Below the pieces are notes generated by a model that saw only the letters and a program-made list of their open reading frames with translations, was not told where the DNA came from and ran no database searches. A stretch of 64,000 bases of DNA from Bacteroidales bacterium (GTDB lineage: Bacteria > Bacteroidota > Bacteroidia > Bacteroidales > UBA932). The DNA is taken from NCBI GenBank assembly GCA_017428325.1, contig JAFRRA010000002.1, forward strand, positions 62,001-126,000. Reading direction: 5' to 3'. This document shows, piece by piece, positions 34,936 through 45,800 of the stretch; within the stretch, counting starts at the first letter, position 1; every line of letters starts with the position of its first letter. Both the position numbers and the translations under genes were made by a program.

Positions 34936-37900
34936 TTAGAAACTGAATTCAACACCAAATGTGTAAGTCTTGCTGAATGGAGTTTCCCATCCTCTAGTGC
35001 CATACTGGTTAACTTCAGGATCAACTTCTTTCCATGCTGCAAAAGTCAGCAGGTTGGTTCCGCTGAAGAATACTCTTGCATTCGACATCTTGATCTTGTT
35101 GATCCAGTTCTTAGGAAGATTGTAGCTCAAAGTGATGGTCTTGAGTCTGAGGAAGTTTCCGTTGTAAAGGAAACGGGAGCTCTTCTGCATTGCGTCTGTC
35201 AGGTCCAAACCGCTGATTCTTGGAACTCTGGTATTGTCGCCAGGTTCTCTCCACCTGTGCTTTGCCACATAAGCGCTTCTGGTTCTGGTCCAGTAGTAAC
35301 CGTCGTCGTTGACATCTTTCTCTGCACCGTCGTAGAACTTGGCGCCGAGCTTGTAGATGAAGTTCAGACTGAGGGTTATGCCCTTCCAGCTAACATTGGT
35401 ATTGATACCTCCGTAAACCTTTGGAGTGGCTTTTCCTATAATCTTATCCTCAACCATGTCATAATCATAGTGGGAAACTTTGCCTTTATACATAAAGTAT
35501 CCATCGGCTTCCAGATCAGATGTAAGAGTTGTAATAGGGTTTCCGGAGGCATCAACCAGGTTGGCAACCCAAACCTGCTTTCCGTTTTCAGGATTAACTC
35601 CTGCCCATTCCTTTCCGTAGAATGCCAGGGTGGACTCGCCTTCGCGATAGATATATTTTGCCCTGTCATCGTCTCCGGTAGGGTCAAACCAGATAATGTC
35701 TTCTCCGTCGTAGAGTTTCTTGACCTCAGACTTGAGGAAGGATGCTGTCAGTCCTACATCCCACTTCCAGTCCTTGTTGCGGACAATGTCTCCGCCGAGT
35801 TCAATCTCCCAACCTCTGTTGTTGATCTTTCCGATATTCCTCAGAGTTGAAGAGAAACCTGTGGCGGTCGGCAGCGGAACGTCCTGGAGCAGGTTCTTGG
35901 AATCTCTTGTGAACCACTCGATTGTTCCGTAGAATCTCTGGTCAAACAGACCGAACTCCAATGCCAGGTTGGTGGTGTAGTTGGTCTCCCAGGTAAGGTC
36001 TGCGTCGCCGATGCTGGAAAGGATGCTTCCAGGATTGGACATATACTTGCTGGTAACGGTGGAAAGGCTTCTCCAGCCGTAATTGTTGGTTGGAAGGGTT
36101 CCGTTGACACCGTAGGAAGCCCTGAGCCTGAGGTTGGAGATCCAGGCGGCGTTATCCTTGATGAAGGCCTCGTTGGAGATTCTCCAGCTACCGGCTACGG
36201 ACCAGAAGTTACCCCAGCGGTTTTCCTTGCCGAGCTTGGAGGAACCGTCGCGGCGGAAAGATGCGGAAGCATAGTACTTGTTGTCGTAGTTGTACTCAAC
36301 CCTGCTGAGAACGGATGCTATAGAATAGCCCCAGTTGTATGCGTTGGCGTCCTTAGTTCCGGCAACAGCCACAACATCCATTGAACCTGGCAGGAAGGTA
36401 CCGGAAGCCCTGATGAACTCGGTCTTATTCTTCTCGGCCTCGAAACCTGCGAGGAAGCTTAAGTTATGCTTCTCGGCGATGGTAGTGTTATAGTTGAGGG
36501 TGGTGGAAGAAACAATCTTGGAGTAGTTGGTGCTCATCTCGTGAACGGCACCGTCTGTGCTGCTTCCGTTGAAGTGCTCTGCATTTACATAGTAGTGATC
36601 CTTGTTCTCCGTATTGTCATATGAGAATACGGTCTTCAGATCCAGACCCGGAAGGATGTGTGCGGTTGCAGTTTCCGATGCCTGTACCTTGAAGGTCCTT
36701 GCCGAGTTGTCCCACAGTTTCCTGTAGTACAGTGAGTTGTAGCAGTAGGAGTTGAAGACTTTGTAAGGCTCGTTAGGATCATCGTAGTAATATGGCCAGT
36801 AGAACTGGAAGAGCATGTTCCTGGTTGCCATGAAGTGGTTGCCCCTCATGTTTCTGGTATCGTTGTAACCTACGGTCTTGGTCTTACCGATGTTAACATT
36901 GGTCATCAGTTCGAAGAACTTGCCGACCTTCTGGTTAAGGTTTATACGTCCGGAAATACGGTTGAAGTTATTGTCCAGTGCGCGTCCCTTGTCTCTTGTG
37001 TAGGAGATTGAGGAGTAGTAGGTGGCTTGGTCGTTACCGCCGCTTACTGCAATGTCATAAGTCTGGTAAACACCAGTTGAGAAGAGAGCCTTCTCCCAAT
37101 CGTAGTACTTGCCCAGACGAGCCTCAGCGCCATCAACGACGCCGATGTTAAGTTTAGCGTAACGGCCTGTACCGTCAGAAGTGATAACGTAACCGTGATT
37201 CTTCCATCTGGCAGCAGTGTTAATCTGTCCAAGAGCATATTTGTTTGCACCGGCCTCGTCAGTTCCGCGTCCACCTTCGCTCTTAGGTGTGATTGAGTAA
37301 TCGTAGAACACCTCGTATTCCAGAGCAGCCTGGTCTTCTGCGGAAGCAACCTCATAGTTCTTGGTTGCCCAGGAAGGAGACAGGGAAACGGAAGCCTTGA
37401 AGCTTACTACAGGTTTTCCAACCTTTCCTCTCTTGGTGGTGATCACAACGACTCCATTTGCTGCTCTTGATCCGTAGAGTGCGGATGCTGCGGCGTCCTT
37501 CAAGACGGTGATACTCTCGATATCATCCGGGTTGAGGGTACTCATGACGTTGTTGGTGTTATAGTTGTAATCGGACATCTGGCCGATGTTACCCTGGATT
37601 ACAGGAACACCGTCGATTACGTAGAGAGGCTCGGTGGATGCGTTCATGGAGCCGATACCCCTGATGTGGATGGTGGTGGTGGATCCGGCCTGTCCTGAAC
37701 CCTGGGTTACCTGCAGACCTGCAACCTTACCGTTGAGGGCGTTCTCGAAGGATGTTGTAGGAACGTCCTTGATAGCGTCGTTCCTCACAACCGAGGCGGC
37801 ACCGGTATAGGTACCTTTCTTTGCCGTACCGTATGCAACGACTATGGTTTCGTCCAGGCTCATTGCATCAGAGCTCAAAACAGCGTTCACAACGCCCTTG

Positions 37901-38160
37901 TTTCCTACCGGAACTTCCAGAGTGGTGTATCCGATAGACGAGAAGACAAGTGTTGCATTGGCGGGAACGTTAGCAAGCGAATACCTTCCGTTCTCGTCTG
38001 TAAAGGTTCCGGTCTTAAGACCTTTCACGAGCACGTTAGTACCCGGGATAGGAAGACCGTCATCCTTTGCCGTTACGGTACCGGATACCGTAATCTTTCC
38101 CTGCGCGTACACCATAATGCCCGCACAAAGAAGACAAATTAGTAACAGGAATCTTTTCAT
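34936..38160 (-). CDS. susC: SusC/RagA-like TonB-dependent outer-membrane transporter (pair 1)
   Basis: A 1,074-residue outer-membrane importer. After a signal peptide (YAQ) comes the carboxypeptidase-regulatory-like domain (residues 22-95, VSGTVTAKDDGLPIPGTNV), a TonB-box-like segment LDETIVVAYG, the plug domain with LYVIDGVPV and the SusC motif RGIGSMNAS, then the large barrel ending in aromatic VEFSF. It pairs with the SusD lipoprotein 18 bp downstream. It likely imports an oligosaccharide or peptide across the outer membrane with energy from TonB. Confidence 0.95.
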   Translation of the reverse strand: MKRFLLLICLLCAGIMVYAQGKITVSGTVTAKDDGLPIPGTNVLVKGLKTGTFTDENGRYSLANVPANATLVFSSIGYTTLEVPVGNKGVVNAVLSSDAMSLDETIVVAYGTAKKGTYTGAASVVRNDAIKDVPTTSFENALNGKVAGLQVTQGSGQAGSTTTIHIRGIGSMNASTEPLYVIDGVPVIQGNIGQMSDYNYNTNNVMSTLNPDDIESITVLKDAAASALYGSRAANGVVVITTKRGKVGKPVVSFKASVSLSPSWATKNYEVASAEDQAALEYEVFYDYSITPKSEGGRGTDEAGANKYALGQINTAARWKNHGYVITSDGTGRYAKLNIGVVDGAEARLGKYYDWEKALFSTGVYQTYDIAVSGGNDQATYYSSISYTRDKGRALDNNFNRISGRINLNQKVGKFFELMTNVNIGKTKTVGYNDTRNMRGNHFMATRNMLFQFYWPYYYDDPNEPYKVFNSYCYNSLYYRKLWDNSARTFKVQASETATAHILPGLDLKTVFSYDNTENKDHYYVNAEHFNGSSTDGAVHEMSTNYSKIVSSTTLNYNTTIAEKHNLSFLAGFEAEKNKTEFIRASGTFLPGSMDVVAVAGTKDANAYNWGYSIASVLSRVEYNYDNKYYASASFRRDGSSKLGKENRWGNFWSVAGSWRISNEAFIKDNAAWISNLRLRASYGVNGTLPTNNYGWRSLSTVTSKYMSNPGSILSSIGDADLTWETNYTTNLALEFGLFDQRFYGTIEWFTRDSKNLLQDVPLPTATGFSSTLRNIGKINNRGWEIELGGDIVRNKDWKWDVGLTASFLKSEVKKLYDGEDIIWFDPTGDDDRAKYIYREGESTLAFYGKEWAGVNPENGKQVWVANLVDASGNPITTLTSDLEADGYFMYKGKVSHYDYDMVEDKIIGKATPKVYGGINTNVSWKGITLSLNFIYKLGAKFYDGAEKDVNDDGYYWTRTRSAYVAKHRWREPGDNTRVPRISGLDLTDAMQKSSRFLYNGNFLRLKTITLSYNLPKNWINKIKMSNARVFFSGTNLLTFAAWKEVDPEVNQYGTRGWETPFSKTYTFGVEFSF

Positions 38161-38228
38161 AGGTTAATATGATTGGTTAATAAAGAGATTAAAGTGTTCA
38201 CATAAAGAAACTTGCAAATAATCATTCA

Positions 38229-38260
38229 TAAAGTTACAAAATAAAAACCAACCATCCAAA
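38229..38260 (-). promoter_or_regulatory. Promoter-like site for susCD pair 1
   Basis: Minus strand: TTTG (38260-38257), 20 bases, then TAACTTTA (38236-38229), one mismatch from TAnnTTTG at the last base. This gives a leader of about 60 bases to the susC ATG. Confidence 0.5.
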
Positions 38261-38297
38261 TCAGATAAAGACAAACTTTCATGAGCATATTATTTAT

Positions 38298-38305
38298 TAT
38301 ATTTG
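38298..38305 (+). promoter_or_regulatory. -7 element before the serine hydrolase gene
   Basis: TATATTTG, an exact TAnnTTTG match, lies 45 bp before the chosen ATG at 38351. It is in the 190-bp gap divergent from susC. Confidence 0.5.
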
Positions 38306-38350
38306 TGTTATACTGATAAAATAAATAGTTACGGCTTTTTCCTATCATTT

Positions 38351-39607
38351 ATGAACAAACATTTTTTTCCCTCATGGGCAGTGGCAGCATTGTTTTTCCT
38401 TTTTCTTGCCAGTTCTTGTGGACAATTATTAAAGCAAGAAAAACACACTACACCAATTAATAAGGAGACATTGTATTCCGATGGCATAGACAAAGGCATT
38501 GAAACAATAATGAAAGACTTGGATGTCATCGGTCTTGGAGTGGCTGTCGTTCGTGGCAATGAAATCATTTATAAGAATAGTTGGGGGCTTAAAGACAGGG
38601 AAAGAAACATCCCCCTTTCAAATGATGATCTCTTTAGGATTGCATCAATATCAAAGTCTTTTACTGCCACCTCAATTTTGCAGTTGGCAGAGAAAGGGTT
38701 CATTGACTTGAATGCAGATGTTTCGGATCTTGTGGGCTTCAAGGTGAGAAATCCATATTTCCCGGAAGTTGTGATTACCCCGTATATGCTGCTTTCCCAT
38801 ACATCTTCTCTCAACGACAAGCAAGGATACTTCAGTATGGATATCCTTAACCCTGCAACAAATCCGGACTGGGCTAAATGTTACTGCGAATACAGACCTG
38901 GTACAAGATACAGATACTGTAATATGAATTACAACACTCTTGGAACCATATTGGAAAGAGTCAGCAGGATAAGGTTTGACCAGTATGTCGTGGGCAATGT
39001 ACTCAAGCCTCTCGGTATTGATTACGGCGGTTACTGGGTGGAGAGCTTGGACAGCACAAAACTCGTAACCCTTTACGAGAAAGACAGTACTGGCACTTGG
39101 CAACCTCAGCCGGAAGCCTATGCTCCTCGTAGGGAAGATATTGCAAACTACAAGATGGGTTATTCCGCCCCAATTTTCTCGCCGACAGGGGGTATGAAGC
39201 TAAATCCGGAAGGACTTGCAAAGGTTATGCAAATGCATATGGGACTCGGCACTTCTCCTAACGGCGTTAAAATCCTTTCCGCCGAGAGTTCTCTTCTTAT
39301 GCAAAGCAGATTTACCGAAATTCCAGATACGGCACCTGGATTGAACCCTGCCTTTTACGGTTTTGCGCTCTGGAATAACCGTGATTTAATTGAAGGTAAA
39401 ACAATGGTTGGCCATACCGGAGGTGCTTGGGGTGCACTAACTCTTATGACCTGGAACAAGGAGCGTACCTGGGGCGTAGTCGTTATGACAAACGGATGCA
39501 TTGAGCAGGAGGGAGAGGAGAAGGAAAAAGGATTCCAGTGCGTTTTCTACAGAGTTGCAAACTGTTTGTATCAGAATCTTATAAAGGGAACAGAGGCAGA
39601 TATCTAA
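38351..39607 (+). CDS. Serine beta-lactamase/D,D-peptidase-fold lipoprotein
   Basis: A 418-residue class C beta-lactamase-fold protein (PF00144). Signal peptide with lipobox ASSC (Cys23). Catalytic SxxK is SISK at 99-102; the YxN motif is YCN; the third motif is HTG (in VGHTGGAWG) instead of KTG, which is common in this family among esterases and peptidases. It is probably a D-aminopeptidase, D,D-peptidase or esterase anchored in the envelope, not necessarily a lactamase. Its gene sits between two susCD pairs on the opposite strand and is followed by a GHL10 gene. Base composition is AT-richer than the neighbouring housekeeping genes. ATG 38351 was chosen for the signal peptide. Confidence 0.88.
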   Translation: MNKHFFPSWAVAALFFLFLASSCGQLLKQEKHTTPINKETLYSDGIDKGIETIMKDLDVIGLGVAVVRGNEIIYKNSWGLKDRERNIPLSNDDLFRIASISKSFTATSILQLAEKGFIDLNADVSDLVGFKVRNPYFPEVVITPYMLLSHTSSLNDKQGYFSMDILNPATNPDWAKCYCEYRPGTRYRYCNMNYNTLGTILERVSRIRFDQYVVGNVLKPLGIDYGGYWVESLDSTKLVTLYEKDSTGTWQPQPEAYAPRREDIANYKMGYSAPIFSPTGGMKLNPEGLAKVMQMHMGLGTSPNGVKILSAESSLLMQSRFTEIPDTAPGLNPAFYGFALWNNRDLIEGKTMVGHTGGAWGALTLMTWNKERTWGVVVMTNGCIEQEGEEKEKGFQCVFYRVANCLYQNLIKGTEADI

Positions 39608-39646
39608 TTGGTAATTATTTCGTTGATTTTTAACTTTTTCCATGAA

Positions 39647-41257
39647 ATGAACAGCTTAACCTCAAAGACAACTGTCTTAGCATCTCTGATTCTTCTTTTT
39701 TCTTGTTTGCAGGCTTTGTCTCAAGGCAATGGACAAAAGGTTTTCAATCCGGAAACAGACAGCATAAGCCTTGTCCATGAGTTTCGAGGAGCGTGGCTTA
39801 CAACGGTAAAGGGATATGACTGGCCCAAAGGTATCACGATTAACCTTTCCCGTCTTCCTGGAGAAAATGGAGGCCAGTACAGGCGGAGAGTCAGGATGCA
39901 GCGGGATTCCCAACAGACGGCTCTTGTAAATGTCATTAGACAAATACATGAGACAGGTTGCAATGTCGTTATTCTGCAGCTGTGCTGCAACTCTGAAGTC
40001 TTTTACAAATCGGACATACTACCATGGGACCATAACCTTACTGGTGTGCAGGGTGAGGACCCTGGCTATGATCCGCTTCAATTGGCTATTGAAACAGCGC
40101 ATAGCTTAGGGATGCAGATTCATGGCTGGTTCAATCCGATGAGAGTCGGTTTTGTAACCAATGAACGCACACCGGATCATCTTTGCTTCAGGCATCCGGA
40201 AAGGGTTCAGACTTACGGCAATGTAATGTATTGGGATCCTGGCAATCCGGAGGTTATCAGTTACTTGTATGAACTCATATATGAGGTTATGAGTAAATAT
40301 GATCTGGATGGAGCCCATATCGATGATTTTTTCTATCCTGCAGGCTTGAGAGACAAGGATATGATTCCGATACTGAAAGACAGTCTGCAAAAGGCATCTT
40401 CAGAAGAGGAAAAGAAATCCCTGGAAGAGAAAATTGCGAAACTGGATGATGGAAAGATATGGGATGACAGCGAATTATTTTCTCTTTATGGCAACGGTCT
40501 TGATTTAGCCCAGTGGAGGGAGAGCAATGTAAACAAGATAATTTCTGCGATGTATAAAGCTGTTCACGATGCGAAACCGGATGCCGTATTCGGAGTTTCT
40601 CCCCGGGGACGTATAGAACACACCAAAAGACTTTATGCGGATCCAAGATGGTGGATACAGGAAAAGACAATTGATTACCTCGCTCCCCAGATTTATTGGA
40701 CTCATAGCGACAAGGAAAATCCTTTCTATCCTGTTCTCTACACTTGGGAGAAGCTTATGGATGGGGTTCCCGCCCTGCCCGGTCTTGCATCTTATCTTTA
40801 TGGGAAGGAAGGTTTCGAATCTATGGGGGAATACCACAAACAGGTTGATGAAAGCCGTCAGGCACCATTTGTATGTGGAAATATCTGGTTTTCTTCTTCG
40901 GATATGTTTCCGGATTCATTTACAGGCTATGCCAGAGAAAAAATTTACCCTTACCGGAGTTTGGTTCCAATCCTTGGAACTTCAACTTTTCCGGCACCAA
41001 AACCTCCTGTTTTAAGGTATTTTTCCGGTGGGTTGAAATGGAATAGGGTTCCTGATGCTGACAGTTATGCAGTTTATAAATTGGAAGAACCGATTGTAAT
41101 TGGACAACAGAAAGAAAAATTGACATGGAAAGCCAACCTGATACTAGTTACTGATCAGAATAGGATCAAGAATGTTCCTGCAGGAAATTATATAGTTGTT
41201 TCCAGACGAGGGAAGATGATTTCTTCCCCGAGCAACGTGGTTTGCATTGAGAATTGA
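39647..41257 (+). CDS. GHL10 (DUF187) family glycoside-hydrolase-like protein
   Basis: A 536-residue protein of the YngK/DUF187 glycosyl-hydrolase-like family (PF02638). It has a signal peptide near residues 1-26 with a possible lipobox LFSC, then the family start FRGAWLTTVKGYDWP, the (beta/alpha)8 barrel segments QLCCNSEVFYKS, HGWFNPMRVGF, and the acid-rich site DGAHIDDFFYP. Conserved FGVSPRGRIE and LAPQIYWTH follow. A C-terminal Ig/FN3-like region closes it (from KPPVLRYFSGG). The substrate is not known; the neighbouring serine hydrolase and SusCD genes suggest breakdown of an envelope or dietary polymer. ATG 39647 is chosen. AT-rich codon use like the preceding gene. Confidence 0.86.
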   Translation: MNSLTSKTTVLASLILLFSCLQALSQGNGQKVFNPETDSISLVHEFRGAWLTTVKGYDWPKGITINLSRLPGENGGQYRRRVRMQRDSQQTALVNVIRQIHETGCNVVILQLCCNSEVFYKSDILPWDHNLTGVQGEDPGYDPLQLAIETAHSLGMQIHGWFNPMRVGFVTNERTPDHLCFRHPERVQTYGNVMYWDPGNPEVISYLYELIYEVMSKYDLDGAHIDDFFYPAGLRDKDMIPILKDSLQKASSEEEKKSLEEKIAKLDDGKIWDDSELFSLYGNGLDLAQWRESNVNKIISAMYKAVHDAKPDAVFGVSPRGRIEHTKRLYADPRWWIQEKTIDYLAPQIYWTHSDKENPFYPVLYTWEKLMDGVPALPGLASYLYGKEGFESMGEYHKQVDESRQAPFVCGNIWFSSSDMFPDSFTGYAREKIYPYRSLVPILGTSTFPAPKPPVLRYFSGGLKWNRVPDADSYAVYKLEEPIVIGQQKEKLTWKANLILVTDQNRIKNVPAGNYIVVSRRGKMISSPSNVVCIEN

Positions 41258-41291
41258 CGTTCTGGTTTTGCCAACGGAATAAAGAAAATAA

Positions 41292-41325
41292 AAAAAAGAG
41301 TGGCTGAATTTCAGCCACTCTTTTT
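41292..41325. terminator. Bidirectional terminator between GHL10 and susD2
   Basis: AAAAAGAGTGGCTGA and TCAGCCACTCTTTTT form a perfect inverted repeat around a 3-4 base loop, with A/T tracts on both sides. Confidence 0.88.
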
Positions 41326-41341
41326 AATTGCAGATCATGTA

Positions 41342-42784
41342 CTAGTAACCTGGATTCTGCTGCAGTTCGGGATAGATAACCCTTTCCTCGTCTGAGATAG
41401 GAAGAGCAACCCTGTCATTAGACCAAGTCAGGACCTGAGGGTGAGACTCGTGGGGGTCAGTAGCATCTCTAGTGTATGAGCCGTTGCGTCTCATAACATC
41501 AAAGAAGCGGTCTCCCTCGCCGATGAGTTCTTTCATTCTCTGAATCTCAATGTTCTCCATTGTGGCAGCGATGGAAGTTACGGTAGGATCGGCTCTCTGT
41601 GCAACCTTCAGAAGCAAGCTTGCTGCATCGCCCTTTCCTGAGTTCATACCGGCTTCGGCTGCAATCAGGTAAGCCTCTGCAAGACGCATAATCCTAGGAT
41701 TGTTAAGGAAAGCGGTGAAACCGGTGTTTCCAGGGAACTTCCTAAGCCAGTACTCTCCAGTCTTCTTGAATCCGGTAACAGGATCGTCATAGTCAATCCA
41801 ATTTATACGGATATCCTGAGGAGTGAGAGTAAAGAGCTGTCTCCACTTTCTAGTAGGGATTACACTGGCTCCGGTATTGGCAGTGCCAAACCACAGATTG
41901 TAATAGAATGAGCCCTGGAAGCCGTTATCACTGTCGATTGGAGACTGGAGGTTAACCAGGCCTTCCAGAATCGACTCGTCGTTTCCTTCTTCAGCCCAAG
42001 AATCAATGAACTCATCTCTTGGAATCAGAGAGTAAGGACCATTGTTGATGACATCCTTTGCTGCGGTGTAGGCAGTCTCGTTATCTCCCTTGTAGAGAGC
42101 AACCTTTGCCTGCAGGAACCTTGCTGCCCAGTAGTTAAAGTGGCCTGTGTTTTTGTTCTTGGAAAGAAGAGGAAGAGCGGTTGCCAAGTCTTTTTCAATC
42201 TGGGTGTAAGTCTCGGCGACGGTGCTTCTAGGAAGTCTTGCCTCTGATGGAGAAACAGGCTCTGTAATCAGAACTGCTCCCAAAGAGGCTCCGCTATCGA
42301 ATTTGTAAGGCTTTCCATAAAGTCTTGCAAGATCAAAATAGCAAAGAGCTCTTACAGCATATGCCTGTCCGATATAGTCGTCCTTGATGGCCTGCTTATC
42401 AGAAGGAACCTCAAGAGCATCGATGTTCTTGATAATTGAATTAGCCCTGTTTATTGTTGTGTAATTGTTTCTCCACAGAGAGAAGTATGAGTTCTGGGCA
42501 GAACCGTAATCGTAAGAATAAACTATGTAGCCCGTTCCGCTGAGTTCTCTTGGATAGAGCAGGTCGCCTCTCATGTCGCCCATCATAATCATATAGCTGC
42601 CATACATTGTGTAATACTTGAGCAATGTATACATACCGTTGACGGCTACTCCAGCATCCTCTATGGTTGCAAGAGCATTCTCGGCTACGACGGAGTCAGT
42701 AGGAGTCTTGTCCAGGAATCCCTTGCAGTTAGTAAGGGAAATTGTCAGGACAGCAACGAGTATTATGCTTAATATCTTTTTCAT
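41342..42784 (-). CDS. susD: SusD/RagB-like surface lipoprotein (pair 2)
   Basis: A 480-residue SusD-family lipoprotein with lipobox LTNC (Cys20). It shows the KGFLDKTPTDSVV start, ALCYFDLARLYGKPY, and a C-terminal RagB domain ending QNPGY. It is the partner of the SusC at 42804 (19-bp gap) and caps its channel on the cell surface. The ligand is unknown. Confidence 0.94.
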   Translation of the reverse strand: MKKILSIILVAVLTISLTNCKGFLDKTPTDSVVAENALATIEDAGVAVNGMYTLLKYYTMYGSYMIMMGDMRGDLLYPRELSGTGYIVYSYDYGSAQNSYFSLWRNNYTTINRANSIIKNIDALEVPSDKQAIKDDYIGQAYAVRALCYFDLARLYGKPYKFDSGASLGAVLITEPVSPSEARLPRSTVAETYTQIEKDLATALPLLSKNKNTGHFNYWAARFLQAKVALYKGDNETAYTAAKDVINNGPYSLIPRDEFIDSWAEEGNDESILEGLVNLQSPIDSDNGFQGSFYYNLWFGTANTGASVIPTRKWRQLFTLTPQDIRINWIDYDDPVTGFKKTGEYWLRKFPGNTGFTAFLNNPRIMRLAEAYLIAAEAGMNSGKGDAASLLLKVAQRADPTVTSIAATMENIEIQRMKELIGEGDRFFDVMRRNGSYTRDATDPHESHPQVLTWSNDRVALPISDEERVIYPELQQNPGY

Positions 42785-42803
42785 ATCTGTATAATCTTAA
42801 TGG

Positions 42804-45800
42804 TTAGAAACTTACCTCGACACCGAATGACCAGGTCCTCAGAGCCGGCATACCATATTCGTAAATACCGTTGGACTGGAGTTCAGGTTCGATTTCGCAC
42901 TTGGATATAGTCAAAAGGTTTGCACCTGACAGATATACACGGGCATTGCGGAGAGTTAACTTCTGAACAAAGGCCCTTGGGAGATTGTAAGAAATGGTAA
43001 GGTTCTTCAGTCTTGCGAAGTCACCTCTTACGAGCATACGTGAAGAGTTGTAGTAACCTCCCTGGTTGTTTCCCAAGTAACGCATAGGAACATCGGTGTT
43101 CTGATTCTCAGGAGTCCAAGGATTAAGCTGTGTCTTCATGATAGGCTGAGCGAAGGTTCTATAACCATCGGTTGCAACATTATCCTGACAAGAGTTAAGA
43201 AGATAATGACCGAACTTGTAGTTCCAGGCCATGCTTACGCTGAGGTCTTTCCAACGGAAGTTTGCATTGAAACCTCCGAAGAACTTAGGCATAGCCCTCT
43301 TGCCTTCAACAACCATGGATTTACCGTTGTTTCTGGTAGATGGGGTGTAATCATAGCCATCATAAGGCATCTTCTCTCCAGCCTTTACAACGGTACCATC
43401 TCTTAAGATAATGTCATTGGATAAAGTTTCTCCCTTTGAATAGAAGACTCCTCTTGCATACATTGGCCATCCTGGTTTAACACCGTTGAGATCGCTTCCG
43501 GTCTTGTTGATTCCAAGATAGGTTCTTGTATACCACTGATAGTAGTTATAACCCTTCTTCCAGTAGAACCATCCCCAATTAGGATCTACCATAGCCTCAT
43601 CATCGGTAGAAAGCTTCAGAATCTCGTTGTGAACGCGGGTCCAGTTGGCTCCTACGCTCAGTTCCATATCCTGCTTCTTGATAATGTCTACGTTAACTGA
43701 AACTTCCCAACCGCGGTTAACCATACTACCCTTGTTCATAAGGGTAGAGCCGAATCCGGTGGTTGAGGCTACAGAAGCATCGAGGAGCAGGTCTGTGGTC
43801 TTTCTGTTGAAGTATTCAACGGAGAGCGTGTATCTGTCGAATAATGTTGCATCGAGACCGATGTTCCAGTTCTTGTTCTTCTCCCAGGTCAGGTCGGTGT
43901 TGGCGATGTTGCCAGGGTAGCTGGCTCCATCTGATCCATAATAGCCGTAGTCATATACGGACATATAGCCGAACAGGTCTGAAGGAAGGGTACCGGAAGT
44001 ACCATATGATCCACGGATCTTACCGTCGTTCAGCCAAGGGAATTCAAGGAATTTCTCCTTTGAGAATCTCCAGGTTCCGGATACGGACCAGAAGTTACCC
44101 CATCTTGTATTTGGAGCAAGTCTTGAGGAACCGTCGCGGCGGAAAGTTCCGGTTAAATAGTACTTGGAATTGAAATCATAGCTTGCACTGCTTAAGAGAG
44201 AGAGCAAACTCTCTTCGTAAGACCATGCATAGCCCTCGTCCAGAGTTGTACCCATGATACTCTCAGTTGCACCCAGGTAGCTGAAGTCGGTCTTTCCGAG
44301 ACGGAGTCCGTTGAACTTCTCCCTTTCAGCCTCCCAGCCAACCATTGCAGATACGTGGTGAACGTCGAACATCTTGTCGAAATTCAGGGTGGTTGAGCTA
44401 ACTACCTTGTTGACGTTGCGGTGCTTGTCTGAAGCATAACCGGTTCCGTAAGCATAGAAGTTAGGGTGTCCGTACAACCAGTTGAACTTATCGTGTACAT
44501 ACAGGTAGTCACTGGCGAGAGTAGACTTAAGTTTCAGGTAGTCGGTGAAAGCAACCTCAGCCCATCCTTTGAGGATTACACGGTGCTGTGTAGCGTCATT
44601 GATCTGATGCTTATATTGTCCAACAGGATTGATTGTGTTGAATCTGGTTGAGAATTCTTCTTCATATAGTTCTCCTGTTGCCTTGTACGCATAAGGCCAT
44701 CTGTCAATCATAACGGCTTTCCAAATAAACATAGGATTGTCTTTAGATGACCAACCGTCCTGATGACCGGTCTGGTACTGCCATGAGTACTGGATAATAC
44801 CGCCGAGTTTAAGCCATTTGTTGAGTTTTGCCTCACCGTTTACTGTTGCCGAAAATCTTCTCAGATAGTCAATTTTAACGACTCCGTGCTGGTCTGTGTA
44901 GGCAACTGATGCGTAGATCTTGCCCTTGTCATTACCACCTGATATGCTGTACTCGTAGTTCTGGCTGATGCCTTTCTGGAACAGAGCCTTCTCCCAGTCC
45001 TTGTAGATGTACTTGTCGTAGTCGAATGCAGGATAGTTTACATCAAGCATACTCTGTACATAAGCGTCTACAGAGCCATAGCTGCTCCATGCGCTAGGGT
45101 TAGCCTCTGCATAGTTGCGGAATGACATCCTCTGCAGAGCCTCGTTCTGGGCGTCATTTACCATTTCCATGTGCTTCTTGTAGGAGAAGTAGGAAACGCT
45201 TGCGTTAGCCTTGAATGTTGAAACGAGATCTCCTTCCTTACCCTTCTTGGTGGTGATCAGGATGACACCATTGGATGCCCTTGATCCGTAAAGGGAAGCG
45301 GCTGCCGCGTCCTTCAGGATTGTGATGGACTCGATGTCGCTAGGGTTGAGGTAGTTCATTGCACTGATGGAAATGTTTCCGGTTCCCCAGTCACCGCTTG
45401 TTGCAGGCACACCGTCGATAACGTAGAGAGGCTTGTTGCTGGCGTTTAAGGAACCATAACCGCGGACGCTGATTTCAACCTCGGAACCAGGCTGTCCTGA
45501 ATAGGACATTGCCTGCACGCCGGCAGCCTTTCCTGCCAGTGCCTGCTCGAAGCTGACAACCGGAACGTCCTTGATCGCGTCTTGCTTTACGACTGCGGCG
45601 GATCCTGAGTAGGAACCCTTCTTTGCAGTACCGTAAGCAACGACGATGGTCTCGTCCAGTCCGATAGCGTCAGATGCCATAACGGCATTTACAACGCTTC
45701 TTCCGTTAACCGGAACTTCCAGTGTCGTATATCCCACTGAAGTGAAGACGAGGGTGGCATTTGCCGGAGCATTGATGGAATACTTACCGTTCTCGTCTGT

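Noticed and set aside
38351-39607. Beta-lactamase resistance gene
   Set aside because: The class C fold is shared with peptidases and esterases, and the KTG is replaced by HTG; the context is a SusCD locus.
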